Part shown: one piece after another, positions 54,162 to 63,374 of the stretch | How positions within the stretch are numbered: position 1 is the first letter of the stretch | Layout of the letters: each line of letters begins with the position of its first letter | Source of the DNA: Sphingomonas taxi | GTDB taxonomy: Bacteria > Pseudomonadota > Alphaproteobacteria > Sphingomonadales > Sphingomonadaceae | Reading direction: 5' to 3' | NCBI RefSeq assembly: GCF_000764535.1 | Contig: NZ_CP009571.1 | Location: forward strand, 2,413,001 to 2,477,000 | Length of the DNA: 64,000 nucleotides | Program-made: the position numbers and the translations under genes | The notes under the pieces: model-generated | Seen by the model: only the letters and a program-made list of their open reading frames with translations | What the model was told of the DNA's origin: nothing | Databases searched by the model: none

Positions 54162-55517
54162 GACCGGCGTTTCGAGCTGCGTCTTGAGCGCCTGGACGTA
54201 GCTCGCCGCATCCCAGCCATCGACGACGCGATGATCGCAGCTGATCGACAGGTTCATCAGCTTGGCGCGGCGGATCTCGTCGCCGCGACCGGTGAAGACC
54301 GGGCGTTCGACGATCTTGTTCGGACCGATGATCGCCACTTCGGGGCGGTTGATGACCGGCGTCGTCGCGATGCCGCCGAGCGGCCCCAGCGAGGTGACGG
54401 TGATCGTGCCGTTGCCGAGTTCTTCCGGCTTCAGCTTGTTGGCGCGCGCCGCCTCGGCGAGGCGGGCGATCTCGGTGGCGAGTTGCCAGACGTTCCTGTC
54501 CTGCGCGTCGCGGATCACCGGCACGGTGAGGCCTGCATCGGTCTGCGCCGCCATGCCGAGATGGACGCGGCCCGAGCGCGTGACCACGCCCGCCTCGTCG
54601 TCGTAGCGCGCGTTGAGCATCGGGAATTGCGGCAGCGTGCGGCAGATCGCGACGATCAGCAGCGGCAGCAGCGTGAGCTTGGGGCGCGCGCCGCGATGAT
54701 CGTTGAGGTCGGCGCGCATTGCCTCCAGCGCGGTGACGTCGATCTCGTCGACGTAAGTGAAGTGCGGGATGTTGCGCTTCGACGCGGCCATGTTCTCGGC
54801 GATACGGCGGCGCATGCCGATGACGCGGATCTGCTCGTCGGCACGGGCGCGGGATGCGCCGGGGGCTTGATAGCCCTGGCCGGCGTTGTAGCGCAGGAAG
54901 GCGTCGAGATCGGCGTGGCGGACGCGATCGGCGTCGGTCTTCACCTGTGCGAGGTCGATGCCGAGATCGCGCGCGCGGGCGCGGACGGCGGGGGAAGCGA
55001 GGGCCTTAGGCTCCTCCCCGGCACGGGGAGGGGGACCATCCGAAGGATGGTGGAGGGGGGCTGCCACGGACGACGCGCTCGCGTCTTGCCTTACGGGCGG
55101 GGTCGCTTGTGGAGCGCCCCCTCCACCACCGGCTTCGCCGGCGGTCCCCCTCCCCGTGCCGGGGAGGATTTCCTCGACGCCCGGGTTTTCCGCCTCATAT
55201 TGTTCGGCGACCTCGGCCTGCTCGGCACTCGGCGGTGCGGCGATCGCCTCGCCCCCTCCCGCGCTCTCGCCCGCATCCTCGGTCTCGATCACCACCAGCG
55301 CCGCGCCGATCGCGACCTGATCGCCGACCTCGCCGGCCAGCTCGACGACGACGCCCGACACCGGCGATTCCATCTCGACGGTCGCCTTGTCGGTCATCAT
55401 GTCGGCGATATTCTGGTCTTCCTCGACCCGATCGCCGACGGCGACGTGCCAGGCGACGATCTCGGCCTCGGCGATGCCCTCGCCGATGTCCGGCAGCTTG
55501 AAGGTGAAGCGGGCCAT
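54144..55517 (-). CDS. bkdB: Branched-chain alpha-keto acid dehydrogenase E2 (lipoamide acyltransferase)
   Basis: A 457-residue E2 core of the 2-oxoacid dehydrogenase complex. Lipoyl domain about 1-78 with lipoyl-Lys44 (MTDKATVEM), peripheral-subunit-binding domain about 170-206 (ASPAVRARARDLGID), and the acyltransferase domain to the end with the catalytic CDHRVVDGW (His429). Residues about 116-169 are encoded by a dispersed palindromic repeat (55011-55170) that reads through in frame and forms the Pro/Gly-rich linker. It works with E1 alpha/beta upstream. Confidence 0.92.
   Translation of the reverse strand: MARFTFKLPDIGEGIAEAEIVAWHVAVGDRVEEDQNIADMMTDKATVEMESPVSGVVVELAGEVGDQVAIGAALVVIETEDAGESAGGGEAIAAPPSAEQAEVAEQYEAENPGVEEILPGTGRGTAGEAGGGGGAPQATPPVRQDASASSVAAPLHHPSDGPPPRAGEEPKALASPAVRARARDLGIDLAQVKTDADRVRHADLDAFLRYNAGQGYQAPGASRARADEQIRVIGMRRRIAENMAASKRNIPHFTYVDEIDVTALEAMRADLNDHRGARPKLTLLPLLIVAICRTLPQFPMLNARYDDEAGVVTRSGRVHLGMAAQTDAGLTVPVIRDAQDRNVWQLATEIARLAEAARANKLKPEELGNGTITVTSLGPLGGIATTPVINRPEVAIIGPNKIVERPVFTGRGDEIRRAKLMNLSISCDHRVVDGWDAASYVQALKTQLETPVLLFAD
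55011..55170. repeat. Long mirrored repeat (CCTCCCCGGCACGGGGAGG type) within bkdB
   Basis: Outer arms CCTCCCCGGCACGGGGAGG and CCTCCCCGTGCCGGGGAGG, with inner mirrored CTCCACCACC/GGTGGAGG blocks. It lies inside the bkdB coding sequence between the lipoyl and subunit-binding domains. Block order matches 45631 and 58143, but the middle differs. Confidence 0.75.
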
Positions 55518-55518
55518 C

Positions 55519-56580
55519 CTATGCGTCCTTCATGATCTTCTTGAGGGCCTGGCCGATGCGCACCGGCCCCGGGAAATACGCCCATTCGAGGCTGTGCGGA
55601 TACGGCGTGTCATAGCCGGTGACGCGCTCGATCGGCGCTTCGAGATGGTAGAAGCAGCGCTCCTGCACCAACGCCGACAATTCGGCGCCGAAGCCGCTGG
55701 TGCGCGTCGCCTCGTGGACGATCATGCAGCGGCCGGTCTTCTTCACCGACGCCTCGATCGTCTCGATGTCGAGCGGCACGAGCGTGCGCAGGTCGACGAT
55801 CTCGGCATCGATATTGTGCTCGGCGATCACCGCGGTGCAGACGTGGACCATCGTACCGTAGCACAGGATGGTCAGCGCCTCGCCCTCGCGCACCACCGCG
55901 GCCTTGCCGAGCGGGACCTTGTAATAACCGGTCGGCACCTCGCCGGCGGGGTGCTTCGACCAGTTTTCCGACGGCTTGTCCCAATAGCCGTTGAAGGGGC
56001 CGTTGTAGATGCGCTTGGGCTCGAAGAAGAGGACGGGGTCGTTGTCCTCGATCGCCGAGATCAGCAGGCCCTTGGCGTCATAGGGCGTCGCGGGAATCAC
56101 CGTCTTGATGCCGGAGACGTGGGTGAAGATGCCCTCGGGCGACTGCGAATGCGTCTGGCCGCCGAAGATGCCGCCGCCGAACGGCGAGCGCACCGTCATC
56201 GGGCTGATGAACTCGCCCGCCGAGCGATAGCGCAGCCGCGCCGCCTCGGAGACGAGCTGGTCGAGCGCGGGATAGATGTAATCGGCGAACTGGATCTCGG
56301 GGACCGGGCGCAGGCCATAGGCGCCCATGCCGATCGCGACACCGATGATCCCCGTCTCGGTGATCGGCGTGTCGAAGACGCGGGTCTTGCCGTATTTCGC
56401 CTGCAGGCCCGCGGTGGCGCGGAAGACGCCGCCGAAATAGCCGACGTCCTCGCCCATCACCAGCACGTCGGGATCGCGCGCCATGCAGATGTCGAGCGCG
56501 CTATTGATCGCCTGGATCATGTTCATGCGGGCGGTGCCGGTGTCGGCGGCGGGTTCTGGCTGGGTGGTGATGTCGGTCAT
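55519..56580 (-). CDS. bkdA2: Branched-chain alpha-keto acid dehydrogenase E1 beta
   Basis: A 353-residue transketolase-like beta subunit. It starts MTDITTQPEPAADTG and contains MGEDVGYFGGVFRAT, DTPITETGIIGVAIGMG, and RSPFGGGIFGGQTHSQSPEG, all conserved in BCKDH E1 beta. It follows E1 alpha after 109 bases of mostly repeat and precedes bkdB by 1 base. Confidence 0.93.
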   Translation of the reverse strand: MTDITTQPEPAADTGTARMNMIQAINSALDICMARDPDVLVMGEDVGYFGGVFRATAGLQAKYGKTRVFDTPITETGIIGVAIGMGAYGLRPVPEIQFADYIYPALDQLVSEAARLRYRSAGEFISPMTVRSPFGGGIFGGQTHSQSPEGIFTHVSGIKTVIPATPYDAKGLLISAIEDNDPVLFFEPKRIYNGPFNGYWDKPSENWSKHPAGEVPTGYYKVPLGKAAVVREGEALTILCYGTMVHVCTAVIAEHNIDAEIVDLRTLVPLDIETIEASVKKTGRCMIVHEATRTSGFGAELSALVQERCFYHLEAPIERVTGYDTPYPHSLEWAYFPGPVRIGQALKKIMKDA

Positions 56581-56592
56581 TCCACAATCCTC

Positions 56593-56675
56593 GTCACCCC
56601 GGGCTCGACCCGGGGTCGCGCTATCGTGCGCGGAAGGAAAGAAACAGCGGGACCCCGGGTCACGCCCGGGGTGAC
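56593..56675. repeat. Palindromic repeat between bkdA1 and bkdA2
   Basis: GTCACCCCGGGCTCGACCCGGGGTCGCGC and AGCGGGACCCCGGGTCACGCCCGGGGTGAC. It occupies almost the whole intergenic space between two genes of one operon. Confidence 0.7.
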
Positions 56676-56689
56676 GGCGTGCGTGGTCA

Positions 56690-57997
56690 TCACTTGCGCG
56701 CCCATGGCCGGCCGCTCGCCTCTTCCTCGGCCATCATCTGCGCCTGCTGTTCGCGCAAATGCCACGGCATCTCCTCGAACACGCCGTCGAACAGCGTATC
56801 GAGCGGCTGGTGCAGGCCGTGGCCGAGGATGCCGTTCTTCTCGGCTTCCTTCTGCTCGGCCTTGACGTATTCGGCGAGCTCGCGGTCCTGCGCGGCGTGG
56901 CGCTCCTCGTCCCATTCGCCGATGACGATGAGGTGCTGCTTCAGCCGCGCGATCGGGTCGCCGAGCGGCCAGGCGGTCGGTTCGCCGGCGCTGCGATATT
57001 GCGTCGGGTCGTCGGAGGTCGAATGGCCTTCCGCGCGATAGGTGAAATGTTCGATCAGCGTCGGCCCGGCGTTGGTACGCGCGCGCTCCGCCGCCCACAG
57101 GGTCGCCGCATAGACCGCCAGCGCGTCATTGCCGTCGACGCGCAGCCCGGCGATGCCATAGCCGATCGCGCGCGCCGCGAAGGTCGTCGCCTCGGCCCCG
57201 GCGAAGCCCGAGAAGCTGCTGATCGCCCATTGGTTGTTGACGACGTTGAAGATCACCGGCGCGCGATAGACCGCGGCGAAGGTGCAGGCGGAGTGGAAGT
57301 CGCCTTCCGCGGTCGAGCCCTCGCCGCACCACGCCGCGGCGATGCGCGTATCGCCCTTGGCGGCCGAGGCCATCGCCCAGCCGACCGCCTGCGGATATTG
57401 CGTGGTGAGATTGCCCGAGATCGAGAAGAAGCCGTGGTCGCGCGCCGAATACATGATCGGCAGCTGCTTGCCCTGGAGCTTGTCGCCACGATTCGAGTAG
57501 ATCTGGTTCATCATCTCGACCAGCGGATAGCCGCGCGCGATGAGCAGCCCCTGCTGGCGATAGGACGGGAAGCACATGTCCTCGAAGTCGAGCGCCTGAG
57601 CGGCGGCGATCGCCACCGCCTCCTCGCCCGTCGCCTTCATGTAGAAGCTGGTCTTGCCCTGCCGCTGCGCGCGGAACATCCGCTCGTCGAAGGCGCGGAG
57701 CAGCGCCATGTTGCGCAGCATCCGCCGCAGCATGTCGGGCGAGAGCTTGGGGTCCCACGGCCCGACGGCGCGGCCGTCCTCGTCGAGGACGCGGACCAAC
57801 GTATAAGCGAGATCGGTGAAATCGTGCGCCGAGGCGGCGGTATCGGGGCGCCGCGCGGCACCGGCGGGCGGCACGTCGACGCCGACGAAGTCGACCGCAT
57901 CGCCGGGCCGGAACTTGGGCTCCGGCACGTGCAGCGTCAGCCCGGGCAGGTTCCGGGGCGGCTGCGCATTGGCGCGAGGATGCTCGCTGGCCACCAT
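56690..57997 (-). CDS. bkdA1: Branched-chain alpha-keto acid dehydrogenase E1 alpha
   Basis: A 435-residue thiamine-diphosphate-binding subunit that decarboxylates branched-chain 2-oxo acids. The N-terminal 75 residues are a BCKDH-specific extension (LHVPEPKFRPGDAVDF). The ThDP region runs through CGEGSTAEGDFHSACTFAAVYRAPVIFNVVNNQW, and the phosphorylation-loop counterpart is YRAEGHSTSDDPTQYRS. The catabolism of Leu, Ile and Val to acyl-CoA is its role. Confidence 0.94.
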   Translation of the reverse strand: MVASEHPRANAQPPRNLPGLTLHVPEPKFRPGDAVDFVGVDVPPAGAARRPDTAASAHDFTDLAYTLVRVLDEDGRAVGPWDPKLSPDMLRRMLRNMALLRAFDERMFRAQRQGKTSFYMKATGEEAVAIAAAQALDFEDMCFPSYRQQGLLIARGYPLVEMMNQIYSNRGDKLQGKQLPIMYSARDHGFFSISGNLTTQYPQAVGWAMASAAKGDTRIAAAWCGEGSTAEGDFHSACTFAAVYRAPVIFNVVNNQWAISSFSGFAGAEATTFAARAIGYGIAGLRVDGNDALAVYAATLWAAERARTNAGPTLIEHFTYRAEGHSTSDDPTQYRSAGEPTAWPLGDPIARLKQHLIVIGEWDEERHAAQDRELAEYVKAEQKEAEKNGILGHGLHQPLDTLFDGVFEEMPWHLREQQAQMMAEEEASGRPWARK

Positions 57998-58142
57998 CTC
58001 TCTCCTTCACGTCCGACGAGGGTCGCCAGCGCTGTTGTTGGATCGTGTTGCGCGGCTGTAATTAAATTTCAAGCGGCTTTTCGGTGGGCGGAGCGATTCC
58101 GCTGTACCGGTCGAAACGGATCGTGTGCCGGGCGACCCCGTT

Positions 58143-58270
58143 CCTCCCCGGCACGGGGAGGTGGCGGCGCGAAGCGCTGACGGAGGGGGGCGTCCACAGG
58201 CGCCACGCCTGCGGCCCGCCCCCTCCACCACCCGCTGCGCGGGCGGTCCCCCTCCCCGTGCCGGGGAGGA
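58143..58270. repeat. Long mirrored repeat (CCTCCCCGGCACGGGGAGG type), copy at 58.1 kb
   Basis: Arms TCCTCCCCGGCACGGGGAGG and CCTCCCCGTGCCGGGGAGG, with GTGGCGGCGCGAAGCGCTGACGG inside. It lies just past the fumarylacetoacetate hydrolase stop and upstream of the bkd operon. Confidence 0.75.
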
Positions 58271-58275
58271 TTGGC

Positions 58276-59277
58276 TCACCCCACCGTCTGCTCGATCACG
58301 CCGAAGATCGGATGGTGCTTGTCGTCCTCCGCCCAGATGCGCACGGTGTCGCCCTTGCGCAGGAACGGCGTCGTCGCCGTGCCGGTGGCGATCGTCTCGA
58401 CGGTGCGCAGCTCGGCGAGGCAGGAATAGCCGACGCCGCCCGCCGCGATCGTCTGGCCCGGACCGCCATCGGGGCCGCGGTTCGAGACGGTGCCCGAGCC
58501 GACGATCGTCCCCGCCCCCAGCCGGCGCGTCTTCGCCGCATGCGCGACCAGCGTTCCGAAGTCGAAGGTCATGTCCTCGCCCGCATCGGCGCGGCCGAAC
58601 GGCTGGCCGTTGAGATCGACGTGCAGCTTGCGGTGCAGCTTGCCGTCCCGCCACCAGTCGCCAAGCGCCTCCGGGGTGACGAATACCGGCGAGAAGGCGC
58701 TCGCCGGCTTGGACTGGAAGAAGCCGAAGCCCTTGGCGAGCTCGCCGGGGATCAGATTGCGCAGGCTGACGTCGTTGGTCAGCCCGACCAGCCGGATGCC
58801 GGCGAGCGCCTCGTCGCGGCTCGCGCCGAGCGGCACGTCGCCGGTGACGACCACCACCTCGGCCTCGAGATCGCAGCCCCAGGCCTCGTCGGCGAGCGGG
58901 ATCGCATCGCGCGGGCCGAGGAAGCCGTCCGAGCCGCCCTGATACATCAGGGGATCGTGCCAGAAGGTCTCGGGCATCTCGGCGCCGCGCGCCTGCCGGA
59001 CGAGCGCGACATGGTTCACATAGGCCGAGCCGTCCGCCCATTGATACGCCCGCGGCAGCGGCGAGGCGGCGTCATGTTCGTGGAAGCGCTCGCGCGGGAT
59101 CACCTCGTGGTCGAGGTCGGTGGCGAGGTTCTGGAGGTCGGGCAGCAACCGGTCCCACTGGTCGAGCGCCGCCTGCAAGGTCGGCGCGATATGCGTCGCA
59201 TCGGCGCACCAGGCGAGATCGGTGGAGACGACGACGAGCCTGCCGTCACGGCCCTGCTTCAGACTGGCGAGTTTCAT
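58276..59277 (-). CDS. Fumarylacetoacetate hydrolase family protein
   Basis: A 333-residue FAH-fold enzyme cleaving C-C bonds in aromatic or homogentisate-type degradation. Metal ligands are suggested by CDLEAEVVVVTGD and the acid pair upstream; the LTNDVSLRNLIPGELAKGFGFFQSKP region and GTVSNRGPDGG are typical of FAA hydrolase. The ATG at 59277 fits the family start MKLAS; another at 59286 would add three residues. With phhA in the window this is consistent with tyrosine catabolism, but no homogentisate dioxygenase is present. Confidence 0.85.
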   Translation of the reverse strand: MKLASLKQGRDGRLVVVSTDLAWCADATHIAPTLQAALDQWDRLLPDLQNLATDLDHEVIPRERFHEHDAASPLPRAYQWADGSAYVNHVALVRQARGAEMPETFWHDPLMYQGGSDGFLGPRDAIPLADEAWGCDLEAEVVVVTGDVPLGASRDEALAGIRLVGLTNDVSLRNLIPGELAKGFGFFQSKPASAFSPVFVTPEALGDWWRDGKLHRKLHVDLNGQPFGRADAGEDMTFDFGTLVAHAAKTRRLGAGTIVGSGTVSNRGPDGGPGQTIAAGGVGYSCLAELRTVETIATGTATTPFLRKGDTVRIWAEDDKHHPIFGVIEQTVG

Positions 59278-59380
59278 CCGGCGCATCCTCTCATGTCGTT
59301 GGCCCGACGGTGTATCGGCTGGCGTGCCGGGTTGCGACGGAAAAGTATCGGGGGATACGGGAGGCCCCTCCATCCCAATC

Positions 59381-59482
59381 GTCATCCCGACGAAAGTCGG
59401 GACCCATGGATGCGCCGCCGCCGATGATGCGCGCCTACGCGAGTTCGCCGCCACCATGGGTCCCGGCTTTCGCCGGGATGAC
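59381..59482. repeat. Palindromic repeat family H, copy 3
   Basis: GTCATCCCGACGAAAGTCGG at the left and TTTCGCCGGGATGAC at the right, with GGGACCCATGG/CCATGGGTCCC between. It lies between the fumarylacetoacetate hydrolase start and the autotransporter stop. Confidence 0.75.
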
Positions 59483-59516
59483 GAACGGTGGAGATGACGA
59501 ATGGGACAAACGACAA

Positions 59517-59546
59517 GGGCCGCCCTCCCCTGCGGGAGAGCGGCCC
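59517..59546 (-). terminator. Hairpin after the autotransporter
   Basis: GGGCCGCCCTCCCC-TGC-GGGAGAGCGGCCC, a near-perfect 13-base stem 22 bases after the autotransporter stop on the complement, followed there by TTGTCGTTTG. A likely intrinsic-type terminator, though the T-run is weak. Confidence 0.6.
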
Positions 59547-59568
59547 CGGTTTTACGTGCGACGATCGA

Positions 59569-62500
59569 TCAGAATTTGAACTTGATCGCGCCGCGATAGG
59601 CCTGGTTGCGCACGTCCTTGCGCGCGACGGTGGTGTCGGTGCTGACCGACAGCTCGATCCGGTCGGTGGCATAGGACAGGCCCGCCGCCAGCTCGGCCCA
59701 ATTCTGGTCCTGGCTCGACAGGCGGAAGCCCGCCGGTGCGGTGCCGCCGATGAAATTGGCGGTGAACACGCCCGGCTGGTCCTTGAAGTCGTGGACGTAA
59801 TAGGCCGAGGCGAACGGCTTGATCACGTCGCCGCCGGCCAGTTGCAGCCCGGCGCGACCCTGCGCGCTGTCGAGATTGTAGCGGTCGAAGCGCAGCGCGC
59901 CGTCGCCGCCGGTCTCCACCGTCGGCGTGAAGCCGATGTGGTTGACCCGCGCCGCGATCCGCGGCCCGATCTGCAAGCCGCCGAAGTCGAACATCTGCCC
60001 GAGACCGACCTCCGCCGACACCGCCAGCGCATCGTCGCGGCTGCGCAGCGTCGAGGCGACCGTGGCGATCGCCACGGTACGCCGCGTATACGCCTGGAAC
60101 ACGCCGCCGCTGACCTGCGCGTCGAGCACCTGCCCGCCCGGCGCTTGCAGCTTGCCGAACAGCGTACCCTGGAACAGCTCGCCGCGCGCCGACTGGCCGA
60201 CGCCGCCGGTGGTGCCGTCGAGCTTGGTATAGCCGAAACCGAAGCCGAGCACGCCGGTGTCGCTGACCTTCGCCTCGATGCCGCTGACAACGTAGAAGCC
60301 GTCGAAATTGTCACGGCCACCGAATGGATTGGCATCGCGCAGGCTGCGGCTGTCGCCGTCGACGTACCCGCCGGCGATGAACACGTTGACGTTCTCCGGC
60401 AGCACGCCCTCACGCACCGTGGTCGAGGTGGTGTCGCTCGCGGTCGCCTGCGTCACCGGCAGGTCGCTCGCCATCAGCGCGGCGAATTGCAGCGGCTGAC
60501 CGGTCATCGTCAGCGTCCCCGACAGCGGCTGGCTGGCGTCGATCCCGGCGAGATGCTGGCGGTAGAAGCGCGACATATTCTCGGTCGCGACCGTGCCCAT
60601 GCCGTATTTGAGCGGCGTGGTGCGCGGCGCGAGCCCTTCCAGCGTCGCACGGATCGTCCCCGCATCCTGAAGATCGAGGATGCCGTACAGACCCGACAGC
60701 GCATTGTAGTTGCTCGCGCGGTTGCGATCGAGCAGCCCGGCGAAGGCGGTCTGGATCGGCGTCGCGGCGACGACGCTGGCATAGCTGCCGGCGACGATCC
60801 GCGCCTGCACCGCATTCGCCGAATAGACGAATTGCGGGGTCAGGATCGCCGACAGGGCGGAGGGCGACTGGAAGGTGCCGACGACCCCGCCCGCCGCGGT
60901 GACGATCGTGTAGAGATCGTTGTAGCGGATCATGTGCCCGGCGACCGGCGCGAAGCCGACGCGGCCGCCGATGCTGGCAACACCGTCGGTCGTGCCGTTG
61001 CGCACCACCGCGACGCGGTCCGACGTGCCGTTCGGGCCGACGTCGACCAGCAACGTGCTGCCCGAAGCGAGGATCAGGTTGCCGCCGACGGTCAGCGTGC
61101 CGATCGTCCCCATCGTGCCCGGCGCGATGATGCCGGTGGCGCTGGTGAGGAACGGCGTGTTGATCCGGCCGCTTCCGGTGAGCAGGCCGCTCATCAGGAA
61201 GTAATCGCCGCGCGTCGACAGCGTGCCGTCGACCTGCACCGCGCCGGTATATTGGTTGACCGCCATCAGGCTGGTCAGCGATCCCGCCGAGGTGATCGCC
61301 AGCTTCGCATTGGTGCCGGCGACGCTGAACCGGTCGATCGTCACCGCGGTGTCGAGCGTCGTCGTGCCCGCCGCACTCAGCGTGACGTCATAATACCGCG
61401 CGCTGCGCCGCGTCGCCGCATCGGGATCGATGTTGTTCGGCACGAAGTTGGTCGCACCGGGCAGGCCGTTGGCGAGCGTCGCCGCCGGCAGCGCCGCAGC
61501 GACCGCGTCGCCGCCGACGGCAGCGGTGGCGTCGGCATCGATCTTGCGCACCGTCGCCTGATCGTTGCCACTGCTCGCGGTGCCGCCCTGTACGCCCGGC
61601 TGCGCGGCGGCGACCGGCTGACCGTCGACATAGGTGATCTTGGTCTTCACGTCATAGCATTGGTCGTAGTTGAACGCCGGCTCCTGATCGCAGACCTGAC
61701 CGAATTTGTTCTCCGTATCGGGGGTGATGCCGAGGCCGGGCGTGGTCGGCACGCCATTGGCGAGCTGGCCGTTGACGATCACCTGATAGGAGGGGTCGAG
61801 CGCCGTCACCCAGTGGCTGGCATCGCTCCACTTGCCGTCCCCGGCGACCGTATTGGCGTAGCGATACGGATTGTTGGCGAGGATATAGTCCCAATAGAGA
61901 TACAGCGGCTGGTAGAAAGCGGTGGTGCCGTAGCCGCCGCGGATCTGGCCGCCGAACGTGTAGCTGCCCGACAGCACGCCGATGATCGTCGCCTTGTTGA
62001 ACGTCCGGTCGAGGATCAGCGGACCGCCCGAATCGCCGGGGCCGGTCGTCCCCTCGCGGGGCAGCGCCTCGTCCTTGAACAGGTTGTAATCGCCGGGATA
62101 GCGGCGGGTCGGATCGTCGAAGTCGGTCTGGTACAGATTGGCGGGCAGGCCGGCGCTGCCGCCGAACAGGCCGAAATAGAAATCGTCGATCGAGCCGAGC
62201 AGGCCGACGTAATTCTCCGCGACGCGGCGGCGGTAATCGATCGCGCCGCTGGCGCCGGTCAGGCCGGTGCCGTTGGTGCCGTAGCCGGTCACCGTGACGT
62301 GATAGCCGGTGCCGGTCGTGTCGCTGATCGACGCGGGCGCGGGCAGCGGCGAGAAGAGCATCGTCCAGGTCGGCACGTCGGCCGCCGGCGTGTCGAAGGT
62401 CGCCAATGCGACATCGGCCTGCAGGAAGTTGTTGGCGAGGCCGAGGTTCAGCGACTGCGCGTTGTAGACGACCTGATTGACGTTGTAGAAATGGTTGGCG

Positions 62501-62988
62501 GTGCTGGTGCTGTAGTTGCTGCGGAACCAGGCGCGCTGGCCGGCAATCGTGTCCGCCTCGAAGCCGAAGCCGATCGGCAGCTGCCCGGCGCCCTTGCCGT
62601 AGTTCCACGGGTTCATCGCGGTCCCGGTCGGGCTTTCGTTGACGCAATGCGCCGCGAACACGACGGTGCGCGGATTGATCAGCGTGCCGGTGCACAGGCC
62701 GACGAAGCCGTTCTTCTGGTCGATGATCATCTGGCCGACGCCATTGACGCCCTGGTCGAGGATCGTGCTCGGCGTGCCGGGATTGGAGATGACGACGCTG
62801 GGATCGGCCTGCGGCGGCGTCGTCGTCGCCGACCCGCCCTGCATCTCGGCGATCGGCAGGATGCCCTTGAGGCTCATCGAAAGATCCGAAGTCGCGGCCT
62901 GGGCCTGGGCGGCGCCCGGCAGCGCGATCAGCGCCGACGAGGCGAGAAGGACGCGACGGGCTGCGCCACGCAATGCTGTATTAGCCAT
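59569..62988 (-). CDS. Autotransporter with S1 (trypsin-like) serine protease passenger
   Basis: A 1139-residue type Va secreted protein. Signal peptide about 1-30 (ends GAAQAQA). The protease domain shows the catalytic His in FAAHC (His114) and Ser320 in GDSGGPLIL, with Asp not firmly placed. Residues about 500-750 form a beta-helix region with GTLSTRGDYFLMSGLLTGSG-type repeats; the C-terminal about 275 residues are a beta-barrel ending in Phe (KFKF). It is exported across the outer membrane by its own barrel. Substrate unknown. Confidence 0.88.
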   Translation of the reverse strand: MANTALRGAARRVLLASSALIALPGAAQAQAATSDLSMSLKGILPIAEMQGGSATTTPPQADPSVVISNPGTPSTILDQGVNGVGQMIIDQKNGFVGLCTGTLINPRTVVFAAHCVNESPTGTAMNPWNYGKGAGQLPIGFGFEADTIAGQRAWFRSNYSTSTANHFYNVNQVVYNAQSLNLGLANNFLQADVALATFDTPAADVPTWTMLFSPLPAPASISDTTGTGYHVTVTGYGTNGTGLTGASGAIDYRRRVAENYVGLLGSIDDFYFGLFGGSAGLPANLYQTDFDDPTRRYPGDYNLFKDEALPREGTTGPGDSGGPLILDRTFNKATIIGVLSGSYTFGGQIRGGYGTTAFYQPLYLYWDYILANNPYRYANTVAGDGKWSDASHWVTALDPSYQVIVNGQLANGVPTTPGLGITPDTENKFGQVCDQEPAFNYDQCYDVKTKITYVDGQPVAAAQPGVQGGTASSGNDQATVRKIDADATAAVGGDAVAAALPAATLANGLPGATNFVPNNIDPDAATRRSARYYDVTLSAAGTTTLDTAVTIDRFSVAGTNAKLAITSAGSLTSLMAVNQYTGAVQVDGTLSTRGDYFLMSGLLTGSGRINTPFLTSATGIIAPGTMGTIGTLTVGGNLILASGSTLLVDVGPNGTSDRVAVVRNGTTDGVASIGGRVGFAPVAGHMIRYNDLYTIVTAAGGVVGTFQSPSALSAILTPQFVYSANAVQARIVAGSYASVVAATPIQTAFAGLLDRNRASNYNALSGLYGILDLQDAGTIRATLEGLAPRTTPLKYGMGTVATENMSRFYRQHLAGIDASQPLSGTLTMTGQPLQFAALMASDLPVTQATASDTTSTTVREGVLPENVNVFIAGGYVDGDSRSLRDANPFGGRDNFDGFYVVSGIEAKVSDTGVLGFGFGYTKLDGTTGGVGQSARGELFQGTLFGKLQAPGGQVLDAQVSGGVFQAYTRRTVAIATVASTLRSRDDALAVSAEVGLGQMFDFGGLQIGPRIAARVNHIGFTPTVETGGDGALRFDRYNLDSAQGRAGLQLAGGDVIKPFASAYYVHDFKDQPGVFTANFIGGTAPAGFRLSSQDQNWAELAAGLSYATDRIELSVSTDTTVARKDVRNQAYRGAIKFKF

Positions 62989-63045
62989 TATCTATTCTAA
63001 TCCCCTGTTATTCGGCCGATCTTCTCACGGTCACGAATGTCGGGG

Positions 63046-63073
63046 AGCCTATTGGGGGCCGGGGGCAAGTCAA
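63046..63073 (-). promoter_or_regulatory. Possible sigma-70-like promoter for the autotransporter
   Basis: On the complement TTGACT (63068-63073) and TAGGCT (63046-63051) are separated by 16 bases, and the gene start is about 60 bases further on. Supported by position and motif only. Confidence 0.4.
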
Positions 63074-63080
63074 GGCGGCA

Positions 63081-63096
63081 GGAAGGTCAACCTTCC
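63081..63096. promoter_or_regulatory. Inverted repeat GGAAGGTCAACCTTCC
   Basis: A perfect 6-base inverted repeat around a TCAA loop, just upstream of the possible autotransporter promoter. Could be an operator or a small hairpin. The remaining 386-base gap to the helicase start (63375) shows no convincing gene. Confidence 0.35.
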
Positions 63097-63374
63097 ATTA
63101 TAGAATCGGAAATGGTGAAAGTGTTGATCGCGAGCCACACCGATGCCCGTTTCGCCTCCGACTTGACTTTTGCCGCGATGCAGCGCACATGGCGGTCAAT
63201 CGAGGCGTCATGCAGCGTGAACGGGTTGGCTCTGCCACCCCCGGCTCCGCCTCGGTCGATACGCTCAGGGCTTCCCTATTCACGCGGGGTGTCAGTTTCC
63301 CCCGCCCCCTGCGAGCCGTTTCCATGATGGAATCCGGCGCGCGGGTCAGGCCCCGTTTTGAAGGCTCGTTTTAC

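Noticed and set aside
59488..63000. A 1170-codon open frame antisense to the autotransporter
   Set aside because: It mirrors the true gene, lacks domains, and is rich in Arg/Asp/Ala as expected from the complement of GC-rich codons. The opposite strand has a signal peptide, the protease motifs and the barrel.
63037..63327. A 96-codon plus-strand frame before the helicase
   Set aside because: It has no ribosome site or recognisable domain, and codon use is unlike the neighbours.
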